NCBI GenBank assembly: GCA_020186115.1
Contig: WSYJ01000052.1
Location: forward strand, 124,001 to 188,000
Reading direction: 5' to 3'
DNA from: Histomonas meleagridis
Taxonomy: Eukaryota; Parabasalia; Tritrichomonadida; Dientamoebidae
Length of the DNA: 64,000 bases
The position numbers were made by a program, and so were the translations under genes. A model generated the notes under the pieces. That model made no database searches. It had not been told where the DNA came from and saw only the letters and a list, made by a program, of their open reading frames with translations. Positions 37,938 to 48,420 of the stretch are shown here, one piece after another. Every line of letters starts with the position of its first letter. The stretch's first letter is position 1.

Positions 37938-39739
37938 GTGACAAATTTAAAAGTTAAAACAATTGATGATTATGCTTTTTGTAATTTTAATTGTGTTGGT
38001 TTACAAATTTTTGAACTTGAGCATTGTGAACATATTGGAAGTCATGTATTTGAAAATACATATATAACAGGTGTATCATTACCAAAACTTAAAAGTTGTG
38101 GCTCATATATATGTAATAATTGTCAATTTATTACTGAAATATATTTGCCAGAACTTGAAACATGTTCTGATTTTGCATTTGCTAATGTTCCAAATTTGGT
38201 TAACTTGACTCTTCCGAAACTTCAAACAATTGGAAGTAATCCATTTATTGGATCGCAAAGATTAACAATAATAAATTTACCAAATTTGAAATATGCATCC
38301 GATAACTTTTTCTCAAATGTTAACATTAAACATTTTGAGTTTAATAATTTGATTAGTATAGGTAATAATGCATTTACGAATGCACGTGATATTGTTGAAA
38401 CAATTAATTTTCCAAATGTTACAACCATTGGTGATTATTTTTTATATGATTGTGATAAAATAACAAAAATTGAGTTACCTAAACTTGAGTCCATTGGATC
38501 ATATTCATTTTTATATTGTGATAATTTAACAAATATTTCATTACCAAAATTAAAATGTTTTAATAATGAATTAATTCGATCATGTAATAAAATCGAAACG
38601 ATTTATTTTCCAGAATTAACAACGATTGGGAAATATTTTATATGTAATTGTATTAATGTTTCGAATGTTATATTACCAAAAGTTATTAATATAACAAACA
38701 CAGCCTTTGTTAATTGTAGTTCGATAAAAACATTAAATTTAAATACTATAAAATATATTGAAAATGGACCAATTGAAATTAATTGTAAATCATTAACACA
38801 CATTTATATGGATTCACTTATCACGTCTCCATTATATTTATTTAGTAACATTGAAACATTGGAATATGTTTCATTACAAAATCTTAATGAAAGTAAAGGA
38901 TATTTATTTGTACTAAATTAACACAAATTAATATTCCAAACATTAAATATATGAATCAATATAATTCAGGATATGAATTTTCACATTGTTCATCATTAAA
39001 TTCGATAAGTTTGGAACATTTAATACGTATTCAAGGAACAAATACATTTGAACATTGTATATCACTTGAAAGGATCAATTTAAATCATATTAGAAATATT
39101 GGCGATAATGCATTTTTAGGATGTATTAAACTTGTGAACATTACAATAAATTCATTGTTGGCATTACCATCATCATGTTTTAAAGATTGCATTTCATTAC
39201 ACAGAGCAATATTTGAAAATGTAAATTATTTCGAAGGTGATAACCAATTCTATAATTGCATATCATTAATATATATTTATCTTCCTGGTCTTAAAACAGT
39301 TTCAATTAATTCTACGAATATATTTTATAATTGCAACAACATACAAATTATTGTTTTATCATCAACACCACCAACGGCATTTAATGATAATATCTTTCCG
39401 AATAATAATTTCAGTATTTGTTTACCTAATGAAGACGATTATGATAATTATCGAAATAATTGCAGTGATGTCAACATTTGTAATGATAAGTTATGGAAAG
39501 GTATTAATATTGAAACAAATGATGAATTGATAGAGAAATGCAAAGTATATACGAAATTCAAAGAACCTGAGAAATTCGATAATTTAATGTATCTCGTTTA
39601 CATCGGCGTTCCATTTGTACTGATTATAATTGTCGCACTTGTTGTTGTGTTTGTATTATATAGGAAGAAAAAGAAGGAAAAAGAAGAAATTGAAATGGTT
39701 CCACATTTGTCAATTCAAATTGTGGAAAATATCCTTTAA
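37938..39739 (+). pseudogene. BspA-like LRR surface protein, frameshifted and lacking a clear start
   Basis: Two overlapping pieces. The first frame (37938-38921) opens with a GTG in the middle of an LRR and runs through about a dozen BspA-type LRRs of the LPKL variant. It ends in a stop at 38919-38921. The second frame resumes the LRR pattern without a gap from about 38908 (CTKLTQINIPNIKY), with ATG at 38951 only as an internal Met. It ends with a transmembrane helix (YIGVPFVLIIIVALVVVFVLY), a KKKKEKEE stop-transfer and a 15-residue tail. A single-base indel in the TTTATTTG stretch near 38905 would explain the break. The first frame also lacks an ATG and signal peptide. Confidence 0.75.
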
Positions 39740-40678
39740 ATAAATTATCGATATATTAAATAATTTTTAAGTTTTTTATTTGTTTATTTAAATGTTAAAA
39801 TATTTTTGATGTGATATATAAAATTACTTTTTTGTTTTTATTTTGTTTATTTAATAATATGTGTACGCTTATAAATTGCTCTTTGAAATTTAATAAATAA
39901 ATGATATCATATGAGAATGATGATTGCTTTTTATACTGAAGAAATCAGGGCTAGATGAAAATTACATAAGAAAAAATTGCTCAACTTATCAAAAATAAAA
40001 GTTTAATTAATTAACTTTTTAGTAACCAACTGTGAAACGTTTTCCAATATGATTACCATCAGAAATTGCATATCAATGATAACATGTTAGATATGGATAT
40101 AATTTTAATTTTGTATTCTATTAATTTGTCAAATTAAAAATGCTAAATCAGAGTTTCACCAAAATTTAAAATTTACTAAAACAAATTTTCGCATTGAATA
40201 ATTTCTTAATTAAAACCATTGATTCAGTTTCCCTTCTCGGTAATTCCTTACTCAATTTGCGGGTGTTTTCTAGTTTGGTTGACCCTTCTCATTTAGCAAG
40301 CCTGCCTTTATCATTCTCTTCTTCTCCTGTGCGACAGTCCCCTTTGTAGTATTTCAATTTTCCTTTAGGCTTATAATCAAAGTATTATTTAGTGATAATT
40401 AGGGATATAACATACATTTTATATTTTAAAATATATTTTTAAATCTAGAATATCATAAATTCATATTGTTGAAGGAATTTGTTCCTCTATGAAAATCCAT
40501 CTTTTTTGAAATATTTCTGAAATACCTCAAAAATAAAATTAATATTTTTACCTTTAATATAAATTACTTGAAGTAGAAAAATGTTCTTCAAGCATTTTGT
40601 GCAACTGCTGAATAAAATTTGTTTTCAAATTGAAAATGTCATTTTTCAGTTGAATTTTATCGTTTCTCATTTTTCAGG
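39740..40678. other. Intergenic, no gene seen
   Basis: 939 bp, AT-rich, with a C/T-rich patch at about 40228-40365 of unknown nature. A TCATTTTTCA initiator-like sequence immediately precedes the next ATG. Confidence 0.4.
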
Positions 40679-41464
40679 ATGTTAGACGAAGAGGTCCCAA
40701 AACCCAAAGTAGTTGCAACTCCCACACTAGCAAAATCATCTTCAGTAATCATTGAAGTTATCGTTTTTATTGGTATTATTTTCTCAGCACTCGAAGGATT
40801 TGGAAAGTCATTTCCAATTTCTGAGCAGAAAGCTAACATAATTCAAACACTTTTTGTTGTTTCCATCTTATTGTACCATATTGCCAATTTTATTTTCGAA
40901 TTTATTTCTCAAGAAGAAAAAGTTCAAATTGGAAATTATCTCCTTCTAAACAAGGATGTTCATTATGCATCAATGATCCTCTTATTCTACATGTCAGGAA
41001 AATGTCCTATTTTCTTGGTTGCTTATTACGGCTTTTCATTTTCTATTCGCTTTATCAAATTTATCTTTGCACAACTACAAAAACTGAAAGAATCAGCAGT
41101 ACAAAACACATTTGTTCAGGTAGTTACTCAAGTAATGGCTTATCCTGCTGTTGTAATGTTCCCAACTTATTTGGAAATTGCATTGACAATCCGAGTTATT
41201 TTCATTCCAATTTTCAATTTCCGATTCCTTACATTGCTTTCTGCAATAACATATGAACTTTGGATTGCATTGTATAATTATCGCATGAACGATTCACACA
41301 ACAGATTTTGGAGTAACTTGTCATTAACTCTTAGAGAATATGCTGCAAAGAACCCAGAACCATTTGGTATGGCTATTGAATCATTTGTTGAAAAGTTTTC
41401 ATCATTTGTCGAAAAAATTTCAGCAATTTACCCATCAAAGGAAGTCAAAGTCCACCTACAATAA
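40679..41464 (+). CDS. Multi-pass membrane protein, TMEM33/Pom33-like
   Basis: 261 residues, ATG 40679. Hydrophilic N-terminus of about 22 residues, then four or five helices (VIIEVIVFIGIIFSALEGF, NIIQTLFVVSILLYHIANF, SMILLFYMSGKCPIFLVAY, and a pair ending FNFRFLTLLSAITYELWIAL). The RFLTL phrase and the following charged helical tail recall TMEM33/Pom33/Tts1, ER membrane-shaping proteins, but similarity is modest. The tail (EYAAKNPEPFGMAIESFVEKF) is amphipathic. The TCATTTTTCA just before the ATG resembles the trichomonad initiator. Confidence 0.5.
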   Translation: MLDEEVPKPKVVATPTLAKSSSVIIEVIVFIGIIFSALEGFGKSFPISEQKANIIQTLFVVSILLYHIANFIFEFISQEEKVQIGNYLLLNKDVHYASMILLFYMSGKCPIFLVAYYGFSFSIRFIKFIFAQLQKLKESAVQNTFVQVVTQVMAYPAVVMFPTYLEIALTIRVIFIPIFNFRFLTLLSAITYELWIALYNYRMNDSHNRFWSNLSLTLREYAAKNPEPFGMAIESFVEKFSSFVEKISAIYPSKEVKVHLQ

Positions 41465-41737
41465 ACAAACATTTTTCATGCATTTTGAAAAATAAAAGCA
41501 TTCCTAAATAGAAAATATGAAAAATTAAAAATTTTGTATAATTCTTCTTAAGTTAACGCAAGGATAAAACTGCGTTTAGAAATTATAAAAACTCATATTG
41601 AGGATAAAAGAACATCAAAATTGGAGAAAAAAATATTTTTTCCAAAGAATGAGCACTTTTGCTTATATTAAGATTTGAATTCAAGACGATTGCGGGTCGG
41701 AGGACGTTAAATCAAATGGGGTATTTTTACCCTTCAA

Positions 41738-42103
41738 ATGGCGACACCTTGGCAACAAGAAGTCGAAAGGGAAAATCAAAACATTGATAAATTCCTACGC
41801 GGTATGGCTGAATACCCACCGCCAATACCGGACGCTGTTATTTCTCATATTTTATCAGAAGCAGGATTATCAACATCAGATATTAGAGTATGTAGAACTC
41901 TAAACGTTGCATGCCAAAAATTTATAAGCGATGTTTTGGAAGATTGTGCTAGTATTGCAAAACAAAGGAAGAAAAGCACGACCAAAGATAAATTGAAAAA
42001 TATTGATCTCCAAGTTTCTGATCTAAAGGCTGCTTTAGAAATGCGCGATATACATGTTCACAGACCAGAATTTATTGTTTCAATACCACAAACAGAAGAA
42101 TAA
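41738..42103 (+). CDS. TAF10: TAF10-like TFIID/SAGA histone-fold subunit
   Basis: 121 residues, ATG 41738. After a short N-terminus, PPPIPDAVISHILSEAGL matches the PxIPDAVTxxYLxxAG signature of TAF10. CRTLNVACQKFISDVLEDCASIAK matches its central histone-fold helix (xxxLAAQKFISDIAxDA), and the C-terminal KAALEMRDIHVHRPEF matches the ALxExGINVxKPxYF end. TAF10 pairs with TAF3/TAF8 or SPT7 in TFIID and SAGA. The protein is almost only the conserved domain; the spacer between the helices is KKSTTKDKLKNI. Trichomonad core transcription machinery is divergent, so a recognisable TAF10 is informative. Confidence 0.85.
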   Translation: MATPWQQEVERENQNIDKFLRGMAEYPPPIPDAVISHILSEAGLSTSDIRVCRTLNVACQKFISDVLEDCASIAKQRKKSTTKDKLKNIDLQVSDLKAALEMRDIHVHRPEFIVSIPQTEE

Positions 42104-42369
42104 TTTTTTTTTGATAATCAATAAAACATTTCTTACAAATTCCCAAACTACTACTTTTTGCGTTTGAATGGTAAAATTCTTATGAGAGATCCAGTCTTTA
42201 AGATAAAAGTGATATTTTATATTTGATATGTTTTTGTTATCATAATTTGTTTTTCCCTTATTAGATCTACTTTCTTCATTAATTCATATGAAAATGTTCT
42301 TTTATTATTGATTATGATAGTTTCTTTATAATGAAATATGATCCTTATTTTTAACGTATTTTTCAACAA

Positions 42370-44646
42370 ATGAAAAAAAGGAGGGCTTCCTCCGTCTCAA
42401 GGGCATATCCAACAACATCAGAATTATCCGATCAAATAAAAAAGCTATTTCAAAATGCTGGTTTAGATATCGAGCCAATAAAAATTAATTCTGAAGCAGA
42501 AGTTTCTCATGAAATTAAGTACCTTGAAAAAAATATATCTGAAGGAAATGATTGGGAGCAACAAGTTTCTGCAATTCAGCGTGCAATGGGATTAATAAAT
42601 GGAGGCGCATTGAAATTTCTGCAATTTCAAAAAGGGTTAACTAAAATTTCTCCTGGACTTATTTCCGCAGCAAAAAATTTAAGGAGTGGCTTAGTCAAAC
42701 AAAGTTGCCTTTTTATTTCTCAGTTAGCTAGAGAATTTAAATCATCAATTGAATCTGTTGGTGATTTTGTTACACCTCTCTCTGTGCAACTATCCCATGG
42801 AACACAAATCATCGCTGAAAGTTGCAAATATGCGATTCTTAGTATTGCAAAAAATTGTCCATCAAGAAAAATCCTTAATTCAATTATTGAAATCGGAAAT
42901 TCGCGCTCAGCACCTTCTCGCACGGTTGCTGCAGAGTCAATTCTTCTTATTTTACAAAATTGGGATATTCAATTTTTATCTCCACATCTCAAAAAAATAG
43001 AATCAATTATTTCTAAATTGGTTTCAGATTCTTCACCAAATGCTCGTTCTTTTGCTCGTCAAGCTGCAGCAGCTTATAAATCAATCTTTCCACAAATTGC
43101 AGATGCTTTTATTTCAACTCTTGATCCACGAACACAAATGACAATTAATGAAAACCAAACGATACATTCAACTGAAAAAAACAACACCACTAAGCGAATC
43201 CAATACAACAAACCTCAAAAACAAACGAAAAAGGAAAACGTTAATCTCCAACCGCAACGATACGACGATAGCGTCCAAACAAATCAAAATCAAAAACAAC
43301 GTAAAAACATTCCAAGTTTTAAGCGTAAAATGAGTTCAGTTCAACCAAAAAGAGTTCAAATTGAAAACAATACAATAAAGCTTGTTGAAGGAAATGAAAA
43401 ACAATATCTTCAATCAATTCGAAAAATAATTTTAGAAGACAATCAAAGTGAACTTCAAAACTCAATGGAATCCATAGCAAATGACTTAATAATTTGTTCA
43501 TCTAATATTTCATCTGTTATTTCATCCACAGCATTAATACTTATTGAACAAATATTACCAAATTTTAAAACATTTTTCGAACCACTTTTATCATTATTAA
43601 TTAAAACATTAATCGAACAAGTTGAACATGGATGTCCACGTTCATCATCGACATCACGAATCATATTAACAAATTTAACCGAATATTATAACATTCATCA
43701 ATTAATAATCGTTTCATTAACACTTCAGCCATCAATTCCATTATTAAATTACATTTCATTTTTAATATCATTCGATAACATCGAAAATTTCGATGATGAA
43801 AACATATATCAAAAACTTTTAGTTTTAGCATTTAAATGTTATAACATTGGGAAAATTCAAAATCGTCATTTATCAGCTCGAATCATTGAATTCGTCAATA
43901 AAAAAAGTCCAAATTCCATTCAAACATTTACAAATAATTTACGTGATGAACAACTTCAAGAATTTTCCGATTTTATATTATCGTATATTCCAAACTTAAA
44001 CTTACGACCGATTAAGAACAATGTTCCTATTTTTAACACTAAAAACCCAAACTTATGGCTAAAGAAGATCAAAAAGTTAATAAAAAATTCTGATAACGAT
44101 TTTTCTTATATCAAATACAAAGTATATATTGAATTAAACGAAGCGCTTTTAGCACAATTTGAACCGAACGAAATCATAAAAATAATTTTAAACATTTTGT
44201 TGAAAAATGATATCAACGATTTCGAAAAAATTATTCCCGGAATACTATTAAACACAAGACAAAAAAACATAAAAAATGAAATAGAAAAAATTTTTAATAT
44301 AATAATAAAAAAGTGTCAAATTATGGAATTAATTTCTGCATTACAAAATTCGATCGAACAATTCGATAATATTCCAGAATTATCACGAAACGCATTGATG
44401 TTCCAAATAAGAATAATCGCCTCTTTCAATAAAAACGAGATAAATAACGCAGTGGAATTAATGATTCCTGCATTAACAAAAGCATTCGACGCAAAATTGC
44501 CCGAAATTAGAAAGGCAGTCGTGTTGAACTTCGTCGAATTGTTCATTAAATTGGGTAACGATGTAATGAATAGATATATATTACATTTAAATAAGGGGAA
44601 ACAAAAATTAATAGCAATTTATGTGGCAAAAAGAAAAACTGCTTAG
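42370..44646 (+). CDS. CLASP: CLASP-family microtubule-associated protein
   Basis: 758 residues, ATG 42370. Residues about 50-245 are a TOG/CLASP_N array of HEAT helices (DWEQQVSAIQRAMGLINGGA, LSVQLSHGTQIIAESCKYAIL, SRTVAAESILLIL). A basic, Gln/Asn/Lys-rich linker (about 255-330) is the likely microtubule-binding segment. A second HEAT array fills the rest and ends AFDAKLPEIRKAVVLNFVELF followed by KGKQKLIAIYVAKR, which is the characteristic CLASP C-terminus (SSxVRKAaVFClV, KLKLLxIYIkR). CLASPs stabilise microtubule plus ends at kinetochores and cell cortex. It is about half the length of animal CLASPs. Confidence 0.88.
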   Translation: MKKRRASSVSRAYPTTSELSDQIKKLFQNAGLDIEPIKINSEAEVSHEIKYLEKNISEGNDWEQQVSAIQRAMGLINGGALKFLQFQKGLTKISPGLISAAKNLRSGLVKQSCLFISQLAREFKSSIESVGDFVTPLSVQLSHGTQIIAESCKYAILSIAKNCPSRKILNSIIEIGNSRSAPSRTVAAESILLILQNWDIQFLSPHLKKIESIISKLVSDSSPNARSFARQAAAAYKSIFPQIADAFISTLDPRTQMTINENQTIHSTEKNNTTKRIQYNKPQKQTKKENVNLQPQRYDDSVQTNQNQKQRKNIPSFKRKMSSVQPKRVQIENNTIKLVEGNEKQYLQSIRKIILEDNQSELQNSMESIANDLIICSSNISSVISSTALILIEQILPNFKTFFEPLLSLLIKTLIEQVEHGCPRSSSTSRIILTNLTEYYNIHQLIIVSLTLQPSIPLLNYISFLISFDNIENFDDENIYQKLLVLAFKCYNIGKIQNRHLSARIIEFVNKKSPNSIQTFTNNLRDEQLQEFSDFILSYIPNLNLRPIKNNVPIFNTKNPNLWLKKIKKLIKNSDNDFSYIKYKVYIELNEALLAQFEPNEIIKIILNILLKNDINDFEKIIPGILLNTRQKNIKNEIEKIFNIIIKKCQIMELISALQNSIEQFDNIPELSRNALMFQIRIIASFNKNEINNAVELMIPALTKAFDAKLPEIRKAVVLNFVELFIKLGNDVMNRYILHLNKGKQKLIAIYVAKRKTA

Positions 44647-44836
44647 TTTTTTGTTATTAAATATTATTATAAATCTGAATTTTTTTTTCATTTTCTACCG
44701 ATAGAATTTTCTATACAACGATAATACTTTTTCATAACAACGATATAATTTGAATAAAACGATAAGTAACGTATTCAATGTATCCACTTTTTGATAGCAT
44801 CGATACAATTGTTCTGCTTTTGATTGCGAAAATGGT

Positions 44837-47089
44837 TCATATCCATTGGTCGTTGTCATTGATTATTGATTCTTTAACATCGTCTTGAATGTTTTCAAAT
44901 TGTTGATTTTGTACGTCACTTTGTTCAATGCTTTCGTCATCAGTTTGAACATTTTTATTGTTTTGATGTCGTACAACGAACAAAATGATTGCGATAATGA
45001 CAATGACAGCGGCAATCGAGCCGCAAACGATTCCAATAACTTCGCCTTCAGAGAGCGAATTCATACTACTGTCTGACTGCGAATACATAGTAATGAAATA
45101 CGTGTAAAATGCTTGCAGGGATGGATAGCGAACGACAGAGTATTCATAATAAACAAATTCGGTGTAAATATATGTCGAGGACCGCAAAGTATTTGTGAGA
45201 ATACGCGTGTTCGAGATGTACGTGTTGACTACCGTGAAGCTTTCGACGGAAGTGAGCGAATATGTCAAAGAAAACGTATGCGTCATTGCATGTGAACTCG
45301 ATGATTCTGTTGGTGCTGTTGTTGACTCAGAAGATGATTCACTTGATGATTCAGACGATAATTCACTTGGTGATTCAGACGATAATTCACCTGATGATTC
45401 AGATGATAATTCACTTGATGATTCAGATGATAATTCACTTGATGATTCAGATGATAATTCACTTGATGATTCAGACGATAATTCACTTGATGATTCAGAC
45501 GATAATTCACTTGATGATTCAGATGATAATTCACTTGATGATTCACTTGGTGATTCAGATGATAATTCACTTGATGATTCAGAATATGATTCACTTGGTG
45601 ATTCACTTGGTGATTCAGAAGATGATTCAGAAGATGATTCACTTGGTGATTCAGAAGATGATTCACTTAATGATTCAGAAGATGATTCACTTGGTGATTC
45701 AGAAGATGATTCACTTGGTAATTCATCCGATGATCCGTCATTATTTACTATGTTATAACTCTTTAAGCTATTTGCTGCAGATTTAATTGTAAAGTTTTCT
45801 TCTTTTGTGTTAACTTGAACCTCACCGAAGTGATCGAATACTATTTCCACATCGTTCATAATAATTTTATCTTCTTCTACACCAATATGGCTTATATCAA
45901 CATTTTGAACTGTCAGTGATTTACCATAAAGAAAACTCTGCATTGTCTTTAATGAATTTATATCAGTGACAATGTCATTTGCCTTAAGTTTTTTAGGTTT
46001 ACAATTCCCAATGACACTCAAATTTTCCATTTCCAAATTCCATAAATTTACATTTGTTTCATATCCAAATCCAACGAATAAGTTTTGAAGTTTTGTTGTC
46101 GAATGTTCATTTTCCCCAACATCATATTCATTATGATTATCAATATATAAATGTGAATCATCTTCAGATGCAATTGAATGATTTTTCTTTAACAAATTTA
46201 ATGGATTAATATTATGTTTGGAATAATTTGTTAACATAATATTAATTTCATTTTCTTTTACTATTTCATAAAAATTATTTAAATTCGTTTCATTTGTTAT
46301 TATGTTATATTCTTTGGAACATTTGTTCGAACTTATTGATGAACAAATGTAATTAGGAAAACAATTAATTGCCCAAAATTCGAATGTTTTCCATTTTGTT
46401 GATGATATTATCACTTTGCATTTAGTATTAATTTGTATTTTTGTCATGTTTTGGATTTCAGTAACTATTAAATGTTCGTCAAGATAAATTCGTTCTGTTG
46501 TAAGTGTTTCGTTATCGCATATAATTGTTCCAATTGTATCATTTGGAAGTTGAATTTCTGGTTGTGATATCAACGAAACTTTTGGATATATTAATCGATA
46601 TGGAACTGGACCTGGAGGAGGATATACAATAAAGTCATGTTCATTTTGTAGATTTTCATTTGCTACAATTGAAGTAAAAACCGAATTTCGATATTTGATG
46701 TCATTTTCGGATTTTCCATTGCTTTCAACATAAGGCTCATTTGAAATTATTTTTTTAATATCTTTGAAATTAATTGCATTTTGCTTTTCCTTGTCAGGTA
46801 ATGACATGCCCATGGATGATTTTTGCATAATTATTTGTTTTTCATCAAGATATGAAAGTGATGGTAAACCAACTAGATTTCGATAAAAATTTAAATGGCG
46901 TTCTGCTTCATTAACGGTGTCGAAAACTATATCTGTCTTTGTAGTTGGAATTGAATTATAATCTGAGTTAACATTATATTGATTTTTCATCATTGTGCAT
47001 ACTTCGTCATTTGATCTATTTTGTAATTGCCGAAGGAATTTTGAAGTGTACGAATTAGCAAGAAAGAAAAAACACAAACAAAATAACAT
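44837..47089 (-). CDS. Serine-rich single-pass surface protein
   Basis: 750 residues, ATG 47089. A signal peptide (LFCLCFFFLANSY) leads to an ectodomain of about 430 residues with many Asn-x-Ser/Thr sites and several cysteines in the C..CFPNYICSSISSNKC block (about 245-260). A region of about 140 residues is made of SSES/SSEL/SPSE repeats, likely a heavily glycosylated stalk. A Thr/Ser/Tyr-rich segment follows, then a transmembrane helix (VIGIVCGSIAAVIVIIAIILFVV) and a 40-residue acidic tail. No family name is recognised for the ectodomain. Such proteins display adhesin or protective functions (inference). Confidence 0.8.
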   Translation of the reverse strand: MLFCLCFFFLANSYTSKFLRQLQNRSNDEVCTMMKNQYNVNSDYNSIPTTKTDIVFDTVNEAERHLNFYRNLVGLPSLSYLDEKQIIMQKSSMGMSLPDKEKQNAINFKDIKKIISNEPYVESNGKSENDIKYRNSVFTSIVANENLQNEHDFIVYPPPGPVPYRLIYPKVSLISQPEIQLPNDTIGTIICDNETLTTERIYLDEHLIVTEIQNMTKIQINTKCKVIISSTKWKTFEFWAINCFPNYICSSISSNKCSKEYNIITNETNLNNFYEIVKENEINIMLTNYSKHNINPLNLLKKNHSIASEDDSHLYIDNHNEYDVGENEHSTTKLQNLFVGFGYETNVNLWNLEMENLSVIGNCKPKKLKANDIVTDINSLKTMQSFLYGKSLTVQNVDISHIGVEEDKIIMNDVEIVFDHFGEVQVNTKEENFTIKSAANSLKSYNIVNNDGSSDELPSESSSESPSESSSESLSESSSESPSESSSESSSESPSESPSESYSESSSELSSESPSESSSELSSESSSELSSESSSELSSESSSELSSESSSELSSESSSELSSESSGELSSESPSELSSESSSESSSESTTAPTESSSSHAMTHTFSLTYSLTSVESFTVVNTYISNTRILTNTLRSSTYIYTEFVYYEYSVVRYPSLQAFYTYFITMYSQSDSSMNSLSEGEVIGIVCGSIAAVIVIIAIILFVVRHQNNKNVQTDDESIEQSDVQNQQFENIQDDVKESIINDNDQWI
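45325..45725 (-). repeat. 24-bp (12-bp sub-unit) tandem repeat encoding SSES/SSEL
   Basis: Repeats of GATTCACTTGATGATTCAGA-type units with 12-bp substructure inside the serine-rich gene. The other two forward frames and an antisense frame stay open only because of this periodicity. Confidence 0.9.
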
Positions 47090-47364
47090 TTATTGTTGTG
47101 AAATCTTTTGCGATATTGACATTGTAAAACCTGAAAATAATTAAAGTAAATCAATGAAAATTGATAGTCAAAACCGAAATCTGGTCAAAAACCGATTAAA
47201 ATTTTCTATTAAGTTAGTTATCAAATTTGCGAACGCACTTTTGTAATCAAAAAGTGAAGCAAAAAAAAAAAAAAGATTTTTGTAAACGTTCCAACATTTG
47301 TATCGTAATCACAGAACCGCCATTTGTCAGGGCGCCCCTATATAATCACACAGAAACAGTCACA

Positions 47365-47817
47365 ATGAAGAAAACAAAAAGGATAGAAGATGATGTCAGA
47401 TCAATCACTAGCTCTGCTTCTTCCAGGGCCAAAACACACGTTGATGAAAAGCTACTGAATATGGTTTCCGATCGAGTTTATGATAAAATTGACGAAATCT
47501 CAAGGAAAAAAGCAATAGAAGCATACAAAGCAAACTTCAAGCACCTTTTGCGGAATTTAAATGAAAACCACAGAATAGTTGAAGAAATTTATGGAACAGA
47601 AAAAGATGCAAAAGATAGCTCATGGAAAATCAAACCAGCTAAAGTTGATAAGGAAACCCTTTCCAAAGAAGTAGAAAAGCTCAAGAACAAAATTAAACGA
47701 ATCAAAAAAGATAATGAAAAACTTCAAACAGAAAATGAAGAAAACAAAACTAAGCTGCAAATTATATATGAACAGAATGAAAACTTAAATCGTCTCAAGG
47801 TGCAACTTGACTTGTGA
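47365..47817 (+). CDS. Small coiled-coil protein, unknown
   Basis: 150 residues from ATG 47365 (MKKTKRIEDDV); the upstream frame reaches only a TTG. Two helical regions: about 25-70 (DEKLLNMVSDRVYDKIDEIS) and a strong Leu/Ile heptad coiled coil from 92 to the end (ETLSKEVEKLKNKIKRIKKDNEKL). No family recognised. The size and layout recall small kinetochore or vesicle-tether subunits but nothing in the sequence fixes that. A GGGCGCCCC palindrome lies 26 nt upstream of the ATG, striking in this AT-rich DNA. Confidence 0.65.
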   Translation: MKKTKRIEDDVRSITSSASSRAKTHVDEKLLNMVSDRVYDKIDEISRKKAIEAYKANFKHLLRNLNENHRIVEEIYGTEKDAKDSSWKIKPAKVDKETLSKEVEKLKNKIKRIKKDNEKLQTENEENKTKLQIIYEQNENLNRLKVQLDL

Positions 47818-48420
47818 AAATATTTGTTCCAAATTGTCTACATTTATATCTAAAAAGAAACATGTTAAGCAAAACTATGTTTTATTTTCAGATATATATT
47901 CGCAAAATTTAATTATTGAATTTCCAAAATCCGTTTATGTTACCATAAAACCTCATTTAGTTTTAACTGCATAGAGAAATTAAAAATAATGTGTAAATTA
48001 TTCCATTTTTTCTCAGAACAAGAAATTAATAAACATCTTAAAAACATTTATGAATTGTGGATTATTTAATCGGCTCGTTCTCAAAACAAATGTTATCGTT
48101 GTCAGCTAAATATTAATTGAATATTTCTGTTCTTCTTTATCGCTTTTGAATGCCTTTTGACTTCACTTTCTTCTTTGTCAACGCTCAAAAAATGTCAAAT
48201 AACCGTTTAATGTTTCAAATAAAAATGAAATTATCTTCAAAATAATCATCAATATCAATATGTAATACACCACAGCATCCATCAATACTTAAGTCTATTG
48301 TCATTATCCAATAGTATTAAAATAATTTCATTTATTCATTCGAAATGAAAAACATCAAACGACCGTTAACCACATTATTACGACCGTTAAACACTTTTTC
48401 AGAACAGCAAATTATTATCT
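47818..48420. other. Intergenic with promoter elements
   Basis: 603 bp, AT-rich; no open frame. AACCGTTTAA lies near 48201, and two further elements are close to the next gene. Confidence 0.45.
48361..48390 (+). promoter_or_regulatory. Duplicated GACCGTTAA element upstream of ankyrin gene
   Basis: GACCGTTAA occurs twice (48361-48369 and 48382-48390), 21 nt apart centre to centre (two helical turns), the second 30 nt before the ATG. It is the clearest instance of the ACCGTT element in the window. Confidence 0.55.

Noticed and set aside
45195..45786. Open frames on the plus strand (DSLDDSDDN repeats and an Ile/His/Met-rich frame) and an antisense LNHQVN frame
   Set aside because: They are by-products of the 12/24-bp periodicity in the serine-rich gene; the minus-strand frame has signal peptide, membrane helix and full gene structure.
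47227..47364. Upstream extension of the coiled-coil protein from a TTG
   Set aside because: No ATG, contains the GGGCGCCCC palindrome and promoter-like DNA; the ATG at 47365 is a better start.
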